Source: Saccoglossus kowalevskii
Lineage: Eukaryota > Hemichordata > Enteropneusta > Harrimaniidae
Reading direction: 5' to 3'
Assembly: GCF_000003605.2 (NCBI RefSeq)
Contig: NW_003125589.1
Coordinates: 1-48,160, forward strand
DNA: 48,160 bases
The translations under genes were made by a program, and so were the position numbers. A model generated the notes under the pieces. That model did not search any database, was not told where the DNA came from, and was given only the letters and a program-made list of their open reading frames with translations. How positions within the stretch are numbered: position 1 is the first letter of the stretch; each line of letters begins with the position of its first letter. This document shows positions 34,561 through 46,790 of this stretch, piece after piece.

Positions 34561-35278
34561 TACTAGCAGTACAAACTGGTCTGAAAACCTTTTTCTCTAG
34601 ACCTTAAGCAGTTACTATGCAGTACAAACTGGTCTGAACATTTTGTTCTCTAGACCTTAAGCAGTTACTAAGCAGTAAAAACTGCTATGAACACCTTGTT
34701 CTCTAGACATTGAGCAGTTACTAAACAGTACGAACTGGTCTGAACACCTTGTTCTCTAGACCTTAAGCAGTTACTAAGCAGTACAAACTGGTCTGAACAC
34801 CTTGTTATCTAGGCCTTAAGCAGTTACTAAACAGTACAAACTGGTCTGAACACCTTGTTCTCTAGACCTTAAGCAGTTACTAAGCAGTACAAACTGGTCT
34901 GAACACCTTGTTCTCTAGACCTGAAGCAGTTACTAAGCAGTACAAACTGGTCTGAACACCTTGTTCTCTAGACCTGAAGCAGTTACTAAGCAGTACAAAC
35001 TAATCTGAACACCTTGTTCTCTAGACCGTAAGCAGTTACTAAGCAGTACAAACTGGTCTAAACACCTTGTTCTCTAGACCTTAAGCAGTTACGAAACAGT
35101 ACAAACTGGTCTGAACACCATGTTCTCTAGACCTTAAGCAGTTACAAAACAGTACAAACTGCTCTGAACACCTTGTTCTCTAGACCTTAAGCAGTTACTA
35201 AACAGTACAAACTGGTCTGAACACCTTGTTCTCTAGACCTTAAGCAGTTACTAAACAGTACAAACTGGTCTAAACACC
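34561..35278 (+). repeat. Mixed copy of the 2.4-2.9 kb series
   Basis: The series CTATGCAG, GAACATTTTG, GACATTGAG, TTATCTAGG, GACCTGAAG (twice in succession), CTAATCTGAAC, GACCGTAAG, GTCTAAAC and TTACGAAAC follows the order of 2,400-2,900 and 4,730-5,250. It leads into the TTGCTC/ATGCTGTTAC monomer at 35,279 just as in those regions. Confidence 0.75.
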
Positions 35279-35702
35279 TTGCTCTCTAGACCTTATGCTG
35301 TTACTAAGCAGTACAAACAGGTTTGAACACCTTGTTCTCTAGATCTTAAGCAGTTACTAAGCAGTACAAACTGGTCTAAACACCTTGTTCTCTAGACCTT
35401 AAGCAGTTACTAAGCAGTACAAGCTGGTCCGAACACCTTGTTCTCTAGACCTTAAGCAGTTACTAAGCAGTACAAACTGGTCTGAACACCTTGTTGTGTA
35501 GACCTTATGCAGTTACTAAGCAGTACAAACTGGTCTGAACACCTTGTTCTCTATACCTTAAGCAGTTCCTGAGCAGTACAAACTGGTCTGAACACCTTGT
35601 TCTCTAGACCTTAAGCAGTTACTAAGCAGTACAAAGTGGTCTGAACACCTTGTTCTCTAGACCTTAAGCAGTTACTAAACAGTACCAACTGGTCTAAACA
35701 CC
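35279..35702 (+). repeat. 8-mer (424 bp) block K, copy 1
   Basis: Eight monomers: TTGCTC/ATGCTGTTAC/AAACAGGTTTG, AGATCTTAAG, GGTCCGAAC, a TTGTTGT monomer with TTATGCAG, CTATACCTTAAGCAGTTCCTG and AAAGTGG. Repeated exactly 424 bp later (TTGCTC 35,279/35,703). Confidence 0.83.
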
Positions 35703-36110
35703 TTGCTCTCTAGACCTTATGCTGTTACTAAGCAGTACAAACAGGTTTGAACACCTTGTTCTCTAGATCTTAAGCAGTTACTAAGCAGTACAAACTGGTC
35801 TGAACACCTTGTTCTCCAGACCTTAAGCAGTTACTAAGCAGTATAAGCTGGTCCGAACACCTTGTTCTCTAGACCTTAAGCAGTTACTAAGCAGTACAAA
35901 CTGGTCTGAACACCTTGTTGTCTAGACCTTATGCAGTTACTAAGCAGTACAAACTGGTCTGAACACCTTGTTCTCTATACCTTAAGCAGTTCCTGAGCAG
36001 TACAAACTGGTCTGAACACCTTGTTCTCTAGACCTTAAGCAGTTACTAAGCAGTACAAAGTGGTCTGAACACCTTGTTTTCTAGACCTTAAGCAGTTACT
36101 AAACAGTACA
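35703..36110 (+). repeat. 8-mer (424 bp) block K, copy 2
   Basis: Tandem copy of 35,279-35,702, including the rare CAGTTCCTGAGCAG monomer, which occurs a third time near 36,890. It continues into block J copy 3. Confidence 0.83.
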
Positions 36111-36950
36111 AACTGCTCTGAACACCTTGTTCTCTAGACATTAAGCAGTTACTAAACAGTACGAACTGGTCTGAACACCTTGTTCTCTAGACCTTAAGCA
36201 GTTACTAAGCAGTACAAACTGGTCTGAACACCTTGTTATCTAGGCCTTAAGCAGTTACTAAACAGTACAAACTGGTCTGAACACCTTGTTCTCTAGACCT
36301 TAAGCAGTTACTAAGCAGTACAAACTGGTCTGAACACCTTGTTCTCTAGACCTGAAGCAGTTACTAAACAGTACAATCTAATCTGAGCACCTTGTTCTCT
36401 AGACCTTAAGCAATTACTAAGCAGTACAAACTGGTCTAAACACCTTGTTCTCTAGACCTTAAGCAGTTACGAAACAGTACAAACTGGTCTGAACACCATG
36501 TTTTCTAGTCCTTAAGCAGTTACAAAACAGTACAAACTGCTCTGAACACCTTGTTCTCTAGACCTTAAGCAGTTACTAAACAGTACGAACTGGTCTGAAC
36601 ACCTTGTTCTCTAGAGCTTAAGCAGTTACTAAGCAGTACGAACTGGTCTGAACACCTTGTTCTCTAGACCTTAAGCAGTTACTAAGCAGTACAAACTGGT
36701 CTGAACACCTTGTTATCTAGGCCTTAAGCAGTTACTAAACAGTACAAACTGGTCTGAACACCTTGTTCTCTAGACCTTAAGCAGTTACTAAGCAGTACAA
36801 ACTGGTCTGAACACCTTGTTCTATATACCTTAACCACTTACTAAGCAGTACAAACTGGTCTGAACACCTTGTTCTTTATACCTTAAGCAGTTCCTGAGCA
36901 GTACAAACTGGTCTGAACACCTTGTTCTCTAGACCTTAAGCAGTTACTAA
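36111..36950 (+). repeat. 17-mer (901 bp) form of block J, copy 3
   Basis: Block J series from GCTCTG/GACATTAAG through CAGTACAATCTAATCTGAGC (36,369), AGCAATTAC, TAGTCCTTAAG and AGAGCTTAAG. It repeats 901 bp later (37,270), one monomer shorter than the 954-bp pair at 32.7-34.6 kb. A TTCTATATACCTTAACCACTT monomer lies near 36,820. Confidence 0.83.
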
Positions 36951-37960
36951 GCAGTACAAAGTGGTCTGAACACCTTGTTCTCTAGACCTTAAGCAGTTAC
37001 TAAACAGTACAAACTGCTCTGAACACCTTGTTCTCTAGACATTAAGCAGTTACTAAACAGTACGAACTGGTCTGAACACCTTGTTCTCTAGACCTTAAGC
37101 AGTTACTAAGCAGTACAAACTGGTCTGAACACCTTGTTATCTAGGCCTTAAGCAGTTACTAAACAGTACAAACTGGTCTGAACACCTTGTTCTCTAGACC
37201 TTAAGCAGTTACTAAGCAGTACAAACTGGTCTGAACACCTTGTTCTCTAGACCTGAAGCAGTTACTAAACAGTACAATCTAATCTGAGCACCTTGTTCTC
37301 TAGACCTTAAGCAATTACTAAGCAGTACAAACTGGTCTAAACACCTTGTTCTCTAGACCTTAAGCAGTTACGAAACAGTACAAACTGGTCTGAACACCAT
37401 GTTCTCTAGTCCTTAAGCAGTTACAAAACAGTACAAACTGCTCTGAACACCTTGTTCTCTAGACCTTAAGCAGTTACTAAACAGTACGAACTGGTCTGAA
37501 CACCTTGTTCTCTAGAGCTTAAGCAGTTACTAAGCAGTACGAACTGGTCTGAACACCTTGTTCTCTAGACCTTAACCAGTTACTAAGCAGTACAAACTGG
37601 TCTGAACACCTTGTTATCTAGGCCTTAAGCAGTTACTAAACAGTACAAACTGGTCTGAACACCTTGTTCTCTAGACCTTAAGCAGTTACTAAGCAGTACA
37701 AACTGGTCTGAACACCTTGTTCTCTAGACCTTAAGCAGTTACTAAGCAGTACAAACTGGTATGAACACCTTGTTCTCTAGACCTTAAGCAGTTACTAAGC
37801 AGTATAAACTATTCAGAACACCTTGTTCTCTAGACCTTAAGCAGTTACTATGCAGTACAAACTGGTCTGAACATTTTGTTCTCTAGACCTTAAGAAGTTA
37901 CTAAGCAGTACAAACTGGTCTGAACACCTTGTTCTATATACCTTAACCACTTACTAAGCA
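36951..37960 (+). repeat. 17-mer (901 bp) form of block J, copy 4
   Basis: Copy of 36,050-36,830 offset by 901 bp. It carries TATAAACTATTCAGAAC (37,815) and ends at another TTCTATATACCTTAACCACTT monomer near 37,930. The C-to-G change GGCCTTAACCAG-type variation near 37,575 distinguishes it from copy 3. Confidence 0.8.
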
Positions 37961-38042
37961 GTACAAACTGGTCTGAACACCTTGTTCTCTAGACCTTAAG
38001 CAGTTACTAAACAGTACAAACTGGTCTGAACACCTTGTTCTC

Positions 38043-38850
38043 TAGACCTTTAGCAGTTACTAAGCAGTACAGCTGGACTGAACACCTTATCTCTAGACCT
38101 TAAGCAGTTACTAAACAGTACAAACTGGTCTGATCACCTTGTTCTCTAGACCTTAAGCAGTTACTAAGCAGTACAAACTAATCAGAACACCTTGTTCCCT
38201 AGACCTTAAGCAGTTACTAAGCAGTACAAACTGGTCTAAACACCTTGTTCTCTAGACCTTAAGCAGTTATGAAACAGTACAAACTGGTCTGAACACCATG
38301 TTCTCTAGACCTTAAGCAGTTACAAAACAGTACAAACTGCTCTGAACACCTTGTTCTCTAGACCTTAAGCAGTTACTAAACAGTACAAACTGGTCAGAAC
38401 ACCTTGTTCTCTAGACCTTAAGCAGTTACTAAACAGTACAAACTGGTCTAAACACCTTGCTCTCTAGACCTTATGCTGTTACTAAGCAGTACAAACAGGT
38501 TTGAACACCGTGTTCTCTAGATCTTAAGCAGTTACTAAGCAGTACAAACTGGTTTGAACACCTTGTTGTCTAGACCTTAAGCAGTTACTAAGCAGTACAA
38601 GCTGGTCCGAACACCTTGTTCTCTAGACCTTAAGCAGTTACTAAGCAGTACAAACTGGTCTGAACACCTTGTTGTCTAGACCTTATGCAGTTACTAAGCA
38701 GTACAAACTGGTCTGAACACCTTGTTCTCTAGACCTTAAGCAGTTACTGAGCAGTACAACCTGGTCTGAACACCTTGTTCTCTAGACCTTAAGCAGTTAC
38801 AAAACAGTACAAACTGCTCTGAACACCTTGTTCTCTAGACCTTAAGCAGT
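38043..38850 (+). repeat. Block H, copy 3
   Basis: Copy of 23,452-24,230 (offset 14,591). Its second half, from GGTCAGAAC (38,396) through TTGCTC (38,457), is itself duplicated 477 bp downstream. Confidence 0.83.
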
Positions 38851-38872
38851 TACTAAACAGTACAAACTGGTC

Positions 38873-39300
38873 AGAACACCTTGTTCTCTAGACCTTAAGC
38901 AGTTACTAAACAGTACAAACTGGTCTAAACACCTTGCTCTCTATACCTTATGCTGTTACTAAGCAGTACAAACAGGTTTGAACACCGTGTTCTCTAGATC
39001 TTAAGCAGTTACTAAGCAGTACAAACTGGTCTGAACACCTTGTTGTCTAGACCTTAAGCAGTTACTAAGCAGTACAAGCTGGTCCGAACACCTTGTTCTC
39101 TAGACCTTAAGCAGTTACTAAGCAGTACAAACTGCTCTGAACACCTTGTTGTCTAGACCTTATGCAGTTACTAAGCAGTACAAACTGGTCTGAACACCTT
39201 GTTCTCTAGACCTTAAGCAGTTACTGAGCAGTACAACCTGGTCTGAACACCTTGTTCTCTAGACCTTAAGCAGTTACTAAGCAGTACAAAGTGGTCTGAA
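38873..39300 (+). repeat. 9-mer (477 bp) tandem copy within block H
   Basis: Exact 477-bp (nine-monomer) offset copy of 38,396-38,825: AGAACA 38,396/38,873 and TTGCTC 38,457/38,934. The series ACCGTGTTC, AGATCTTAAG, GGTCCGAAC, TTATGCAG and CTGAGCAGTACAACC is kept. Confidence 0.83.
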
Positions 39301-39404
39301 CACCTTGTTCTCTAGACCTTAAGCAGTTACTAAACAGTACAAACTGCTCTGAACACCTTGTTCTCTAGACATTAAGCAGTTACTAAACAGTACGAACTGG
39401 TCTG

Positions 39405-40800
39405 AACATTTTTTTCTCTAGACCTTAAGCAGTTACTAAACAGTACAAACTGGTCTGAACACCATGTTCTCTACACCTTAAGCAGTTACTAAACAGTACA
39501 AACTGGTCTGAACACCTTGTTCTCTAGACCTTAAGCAGTTATAAAACAGTACAAACTGGTCTGAACACCTTGTTCTCTAGACTTTAATCAGTTATTAAAC
39601 AGTACAAACTGGTCTGAACACCTTGTTATCTAGGCCTTAAGCAGTTACTAAACAGTACAAACTGGTCTGAACACCTTGTTCACTAGACCTTAAGCAGTTA
39701 CTAAGCAGTACAAACTGGTCTGAACACCTTGTTCTCTAGATCTGAAGCAGTTACTAAGCAGTACGAACTAATCTGAACACCTTGTTCTCTTGACCTTAAG
39801 ATGTTACTAAGCAGTACAAACTGGTCTGAACACTTTTTTCTCTAGACGTTAAGCAGTTACTAAACAATACAAACTGGTCTGAACATCTTGTTCTCTAGAC
39901 CTGAAGCAGTTACTAAGCAGTACAAACTGGTCTGAACACTTGTTCTCTAGACCTTAAGCAGTTACTAAACAGTACGAACTAGTCTGAACACCTTGTTCTC
40001 TAGAGCTTAAGCAGTTACTAAGCAGTACAGCTGGACTGAACACCTTATCTCTAGACCTTAAGCAGTTACTAAACAGAACAAACTGGTCTGAACACCTTGT
40101 TCTCTAGACCTTAAGCAGTTACTAAGCAGTATAAACTGTTCAGAACACCTTGATCTCTAAACCTTAAGCAGTTACTAGGCAGTACAAACTGGTCTGAACA
40201 CCTTTTTCTCTAGACCTTAAGCAGTTACTAAAAAGTACAAACTGGTCTGAACACCTTGTTCTCTAGGCCTTAAGCAGTTACTAAGCAGTACAAACTGGTC
40301 TGAACACCTTGTTCCCTAGACTTTAAGCAGTTACTAAACAGTACAAACTGGTCTGAACACCTTGTTGTCTAGACCTTAAGCAGTTACTAAGCAGTACAAA
40401 CTGGTTTGAACACTTTTTTCTCTAGACATTAAGCAGTTACTAAACAGTACAAACTGGTCTGAACACCTTGTTCTCTAGACCTTAAGCAGTTACTAAGCAG
40501 TACAAACTGGTCTGAACACCTTGTTCTCTAGAACTTAAGCAGTTGCTAAACAGTACAAACTGGTCTGAACACCATGTTCTCTAGACCTTAAGCAGTTACA
40601 CAACAGTACAAACTAGTCTGAACACCTTGTTCTCTAGACCTTAAGCAGTTACTAAACAGTACGAACTGGTCTGAACACCTTGTTCTCTAGACCTTAAGCA
40701 GTTACTAAACAGTACAAACTGGTCTGAACACCTTGTTCTCTAGACCTTAAGCAGTTACTAAGCAGTACAAACTGGTCTGAACACCTTGTTCTCTAGGCCT
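39405..40800 (+). repeat. T-run block F, copy 4
   Basis: Block F series with ACGTT at 39,846 and GATCTCTAAA at 40,152, about 3,074-3,075 bp before the next copy. It differs by GAACACTTG (one base lost near 39,938), CAGCTGGACTG in place of CAACTGGACTG, and loss of the AACATCTTGATC monomer group after CCTTTTTCTC. Confidence 0.78.
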
Positions 40801-42420
40801 TAAGCAGTTACTAAACAGTACAAACTGGTCTGAACACCTTGTTCTCTAGACCTTAAGCAGTTACTAAGCACTACAAACTGGTCTGAACACGTTGTTCTCT
40901 AGACCTTAAGCAGTTACTAAGCAGTACAAACGGGTCTGAACACTTTTTTCTCTAGACCTTAAGCAGTTACTAAACAGTACAAACTGGTCTAAACACCATG
41001 TTCTCTAGACCTTAAGCTGTTACTAAACAGTACAAACTGGTCAGAAGACTTTGTTCTCTAGACCTTAAGCAGTTATTAAACACTACAAACTGGTCTGAAC
41101 ACCTTGTTCTCTAGACCTTAAGCAGTTACAAAACAGTACAAACTGGTCTGAACACCTTGTTCTCTAGACCTTAATCAGTTATTAAACAGTACAAACTGGT
41201 CTGAACACCTTGTTCTCTAGACCTTAAGCAGTTACTAAACAGTACGAACTGGTCTGAACACCTTGTTCTCTAGACCTTAAGCAGTTACTAAGCAGTACAA
41301 ACTGGTCTGATCACCTTGTTATCTAGGCCTTAAGTAGTTACTAAACAGTACAAACTGGTCTGAACACCTTGTTCCCTAGACCTTAAGCAGTTACTAAACA
41401 GTACAAACTGATCTGAACACCTTGTTTTCTAGACCTTAAGCAGCTACTAAGCAGTACAAACTGGTCTGAACACTTTTTTCTCTAGACGTTAAGCAGTTAC
41501 TAAACAGTACAAACTGGTCTGAACACCTTTGTTCTCTAGACCTTAAGCAGTTACTAAGCAGTACAAAGTGGTCTGAACACCTTGTTCTCTAGACTTAAGC
41601 AGTTTACTAAGCAGTACAAGCTGGTCCGAACACCTTGTTCTCTAGACCTTAAGCAGTTACTAAGCAGAACAAACTGGTCTGAACACCTTGTTGTCTAGAC
41701 CTTATGCAGTTACTAAGCAGTACAAACTGGTCTGAACACCTTGTTCTCTAGACCTTAAGCAGTTACTAAACAGTACAAACAGGTCTGAACACCTTGTTCT
41801 CAAGACCTTAAGCAGTTACTAAGCAGTACAAAGTGGTCTGAACACCTTGTTCTCTAGACCTTAAGCAGTTACTAAACAGTACAAACTGCTCTGAACACCT
41901 TGTTCTCTAGACCTTAAGCAGTTACTAAACAGTACGAACTGGTCTGAACACCTTGTTCTCTAGACCTTAAGCAGTTACTAAGCAGTACAAACTGGTCTGA
42001 ACACCTTGTTATCTAGGCCTTAAGCAGTTACTAAACAGTACAAACTGGTCTGAACACCTTGTTCTCTAGACCTTAAGCAGTTACTAAGCAGTACAAACTG
42101 GTCTGAACACCTTGTTCTCTAGACCTGAAGCAGTTACTAAGCAGTACAAACAAATCTGAACACCTTGTTCCCTAGACCTTAAGCAGTTACTAAGCAGTAC
42201 AAACTGGTCTAAACACCTTGTTCTCTAGACCTTAAGCAGTTATGAAACAGTACAAACTGGTCTGAACACCATGTTCTCTAGTCCTTAAGCAGTTACAAAA
42301 CAGTACAAACTGCTCTGAACACCTTGTTCTCTAGACCTTAAGCAGTTACTAAACAGTACGAACTGGTCTGAACACCTTGTTCTCTAGACCTTAAGCAGTT
42401 ACTAAGCAGTACAAACTGGT
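40801..42420 (+). repeat. Mixed monomers and short copies
   Basis: Contains CACTAC, AAACGGGTCTG, T-run, TTATTAAACAC, GGTCCGAAC, TTATGCAG, AAAGTGG, TTATCTAGG and GTTATGAAAC series resembling 26.6, 4.4 and 2.3 kb. A small indel cluster lies at 41,526-41,605 (ACCTTTGTTC, AGACTTAAG, CAGTTTACTAAG). No unique sequence is present. Confidence 0.7.
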
Positions 42421-43923
42421 CTGAACATTTTTTTTCTCTAGACCTTAAGCAGTTACTAAACAGTACAAACTGGTCTGAACACCATGTTCTCTAGACCTTA
42501 AGCAGTTACTAAATAGTACAAACTGGTCTGAAGACTTTGTTCTCTAGACTTTAAGCAGTTACTAAACAGTACAAACTGGTCTGAACACCTTGTTCTCTAG
42601 ACCTTAAGCAGTTATAAAACAGTACAAACTGGTCTGAACACCTTGTTCTCTAGACTTTAATCAGTTATTAAACAGTACAAACTGGTCTGAACACCTTGTT
42701 CTCTAGGCCTTAAGCAGTTACTAAACAGTACAAACTGGTCTGAACACCTTGTTCACTAGACCTTAAGCAGTTACTAAGCAGTACAAACTGGTCTGAACAC
42801 CTTGTTCTCTAGATCTGAAGCAGTTACTAAGCAGTACAAACTAATCTGAACACCTTCTTCTCTTGACCTTAAGAAGTTACTAAGCAGTACAAACTGGTCT
42901 GAACACTTTTTTTCTCTAGACGTTAAGCAGTTACTAAACAATACAAACTGGTCTGAACACCTTGTTCTCTAGACGTTAAGCAGTCACTAAGCAGTACAAA
43001 CTGGTCTGAACACCTTGTTCTCTAGACCTTAAGCAGTTACTAAACAGTACGAACTAGTCTGAACACCTTGTTCTCTAGAGCTTAAGCAGTTACTAAGCAG
43101 TACAACTGGACTGAACACCTTATCTCTAGACCTTAAGCAGTTACTAAACAGTACAAACTGGTCTGAACACCTTGTTCTCTAGACCTTAAGCAGTTACTAA
43201 GCAGTATAAACTGTTCAGAACACCTTGATCTCTAAACCTTAAGCAGTTACTAGGCAGTACAAACTGGTCTGAACACCTTTTTCTCTAGGCCTTAAGCAGT
43301 TACTAAGCAGTACAAACTGGTCTGAACATCTTGATCTCTAGACCTTAAGCAGTTACTAAGCAGTACAAACTGGTCTGAACACCTTGTTCTCTAGACCTTA
43401 AGCAGTTACTAAAAAGAACAAACTGGTCTGAACACCTTGTTCTCTAGGCCTTAAGCAGTTACTAAGCAGTACAAACTGGTCTGAACACCTTGTTCCCTAG
43501 ACTTTAAGCAGTTACTAAACAGTACAAACTGGTCTGAACACCTTGTAGTCTAGACCTTAAGCAGTTACTAAGCAGTACAAACTGGTTTGAACACTTTTTT
43601 CTCTAGACGTTAAGCAGTTACTAAACAGTACAAACTGGTCTGAACACCTTGTTCTCTAGACCTTAAGCAGTTACTTAGCAGTACAAACTGGTCTGAACAC
43701 CTTGTTCTCTAGACCTTAAGCAGTTGCTAAACAGTACAAACTGGTCTGAACACCATGTTCTCTAGACCTTAAGCAGTTACACAACAGTACAAACTAGTCT
43801 GAACACCTTGTTCTCTAGACCTTAAGCAGTTACTAAACAGTACGAACTGGTCTGAACACCTTGTTCTCTAGACCTTAAGCAGTTACTAAGCAGTACAAAC
43901 TGGTCTGAACACCTTGTTCTCTA
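42421..43923 (+). repeat. T-run block F, copy 5
   Basis: Matches 21,476-22,870 at 21,053 bp. Upstream (42,421-42,530) it extends into the GAACATTTTTTTTC, ACCATGTTC, TAAATAGTAC and GAAGACTTTG series shared with 6.5 and 46.0 kb, which the 21.4-kb copy lacks. Confidence 0.88.
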
Positions 43924-44389
43924 GGCCTTAAGCAGTTACTAAACAGTACAAACTGGTCTGAACACCTTGTTCTCTAGACCATAAGCAGTTACTAAGCACT
44001 ACAAACTGGTCTGAACACCTTGTTCTCTAGATCTGAAGCAGTTACTAAGCAGTACAAACTAATCTGAACAGCTTGTTCTCTAGACCTTAAGCAGTTACTA
44101 AGCAGTACAAACTGGTCTGAACACTTTTGTTCTCTAGAACTTAAGCAGTTACTAAGCAGTACAAACTGGTCTGAACACTTTTTTCTCTAGACCTTAAGCA
44201 GTTACAAAACAGTACAAACTGGTCTGAACACCATGTTCTCTAGACCTTAAGCAGTTACTAAACAGTACAAACTGCTCTGAACACTTTGTTCTCTAGACCT
44301 TAAGCAGTTACTAAATAGTACGAACTGGTCTGAACACCTTGTTCTCTAGACCTTAAGCAGTTACTAAGCAGTACAAACTGGTCTGAACA
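43924..44389 (+). repeat. Mixed monomers
   Basis: GACCATAAG, CACTAC, GATCTGAAG, AACAGCTTG and T-run monomers like those at 18.55-18.68 kb. Nothing else was found. Confidence 0.65.
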
Positions 44390-45345
44390 CCTTGTTATCT
44401 AGGCTTTAAGCAGTTACTAAACAGTACAAACTGGTCTGAACACCTTGTTCTCTAGACCTTAAACAGTTACTAAGCAGTACAAACTGGTGTGAACACCTTG
44501 TTCTCTAGACCTGAAGCAGTTACTAAGCAGTACAAACTAATCTGAACACCTTGTTCTCTAGACCTTAAGAAGTTACTAAGCAGTACAAACTGGTCTGAAC
44601 ACTTTTTTTTCTCTAGACGTTAAGCAGTTACTAAACAATACAAACTGGTCTGAACACCTTGTTCTCTAGACCTGAAGCAGTTACTAAGCAGTACAAACTG
44701 GTCTGAACACCTTGTTCTCTAGACCTTAAGCAGTTACAAAACAGTACAAACTGCTCTGAACACCATGTTCTTTAGACCTTAAGCAGTTACAAAACCATAC
44801 AAACTGCTCCGAACACCTTGTTCTCTAGACCTTAAGCAGTTACTAAACAGTACGAACTGGTCTGAACACCTTGTTCTCTAGAGCTCAAGCAGTAACTAAG
44901 CAGTACAAACTGGTCTGAACACCTTGTTCTCTAGACCTTAAGCAGTTACTAAACAGTACAAACTGGTCTGCACACCTTGTTCTCTAGACCTTAAGCAGTT
45001 ACTAAGCAGTATAAACTGTTCAGAACATCTTGTTCTCTAGACTTTAAGCAGTTACTAGGCAGTACAAACTGGTCTGAACACCTTTTTCTCTAGACCTTAA
45101 GCAGTTACTAAGCAGTACAAACTGGTCTGAACATCTTGTTCTCTGGACCTTAAGCAGTTACTAAGCAGTACAAACTGGTCTGAACACATTGTTCTCTAGA
45201 CCTTAAGCAGTTACTAAAAAGTACAAACTTGTCTGAACACCTTGTTCTCTAGGCCTTAAGCAGATACTAAGCAGTACGAACTGGTTTGAACACTTTGTTC
45301 CCTAGACCTTAAGCAGTTACTAAACAGTACAAACTGGTCTGAACA
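44390..45345 (+). repeat. Distant mosaic of the 1,115-bp block and block E
   Basis: Starts with TTATCTAGG, CTTAAACAG, GACCTGAAG, CTTAAGAAG, an eight-T run with GACGTTAAG (44,617), AACAATAC and ACCATGTTCTTTAG as at 7.2, 8.3 and 10.5 kb. It passes to CAGATACTAAGCAGTACGAAC with TTTGTTCCC as in block E. It appears to be a third, diverged copy joined from two sources. Confidence 0.72.
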
Positions 45346-46250
45346 CCTTGTTCTCAATACCTTAAGCAGTTATTAAGCAGTATAAACTGTTCAGAACACC
45401 TTGTTCTCTAGACCTTAAGCAGTTACTAGGCAGTACAAACTGGTCTGAACACCTTTTTCTCTAGACCTTAAGCAGTTACTATGCAGTACAAACTGGTCTG
45501 AACATTTTGTTCTCTAGACCTTAATCAGTTACTAAGCAGTACAAACTGGTCTGAACACCTTGTTCTATATACCTTAAGCACTTACTAAGCAGTACAAACT
45601 GGTCTGAACACCTTGTTCTCTAGACCTTAAGCAGTTACTAATCAGTACAAACTGGTCTGGACACCTTGTTCTCTAGACCTTAAGCAGTTACTAAACAATA
45701 CAGACTGGTCTGAACACCTTGTTCTCTAGACCTTAAGCAGTTACAAAACAATACAAACTGGTCTGAATACCTTGTTCTTTAGAACTTAATCAGTTACTAA
45801 ACAGTACAAACTGCTCTGAAAACCTTGTTCTCTAGACCTTAAGCAGTTACTAAACAGTACAAACTGGTCTGAACTCCTTGTTCTCTAGACCTTAAGCAGT
45901 TACTAAGCACTACAAACTGGTCTGAACACCTTGTTTTCTAGACCTTAAGCAGTTATTAAGCAGTACAAACTGGTCTGAACATTTTTTTCTCTAGACCTTA
46001 AGCAGTTACTAAACAGTACAAACTGGTCTGAACACCATGTTCTCTAGACCTTAAACAGTTACTAAACAGTACAAACTGGTCTGAAGATTTTGTTCTCTAG
46101 ACTTTAAGCAGTTACTAAACAGTACAAACTGGTCTGAACACCTTGTTCTCTAGACCTTTAGCAGTTATAAAACAGTACAAACTGGTCTGAACACCATGTT
46201 CTCTAGACTTTAATCAGTTATTAAACAGTACAAACTGGTCTGAACACATT
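45346..46250 (+). repeat. Mosaic of block D and block C
   Basis: The first part (45,346-45,640) copies 7,744-8,040 at 37,602 bp. The following part copies 6,160-6,754 at 39,404 and then 39,457 bp, with one extra monomer. The change of source partner inside a continuous array marks an exchange junction near 45,600, at or just after the TTCTATATACC monomer shared by both sources. Confidence 0.75.
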
Positions 46251-46790
46251 GTTATCTAGGCCTTAAGCAGTTACTAAACAGTACAAACTGGTCTGAACAC
46301 CTTGTTCACTAGACCTTAAGCAGTTACTAAGCAGTACAAACTGGTCTGAACACCTTGTTCTCTAGACCTTGAGCAGTTACTAAACATTACAAACTGGTCT
46401 TGAACACCTTGTTCTCTAGACCTTAAGCAGTTACTAAACAGTACGAACTGGTCTGAACACCTTGTTCTCTATACCTTAAGCAGTTACTAAACATAACAAA
46501 CTGATCTGAACACCTAGTTCTCTAGACCTTAAGCAGTTACTAAGCAGTACAAACTGGTTTGAACACCTTGTTTTCTAGACCTTAAGCAGTTACTAAGCAG
46601 TACAAACTGGTCTGAACACCTTGTTCTCTAGACCTTAAGCAGTTACTAAACATACAAACTGGTCTGAACACCTTGTTCTCTAGGCCTTAAGCAGTTGCTA
46701 AACAGTACAAACTGGTCTGAACACCTTGTTCTCTAGAACTTAAGCAGTTACTAAGCAGTACAAACTGGTCTGAACACCTTGTTCTCTAGA
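46251..46790 (+). repeat. Mixed monomers with two CATTAC/CATAAC markers
   Basis: Carries TAAACATTAC (46,385) and TAAACATAAC with CACCTAGTTC (46,492), resembling the 15.3-16.6 kb marker, but spaced only two monomers apart. A one-base gain (GGTCTTGAAC near 46,398) and a loss (AAACATACAAAC near 46,650) are present. Confidence 0.68.
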
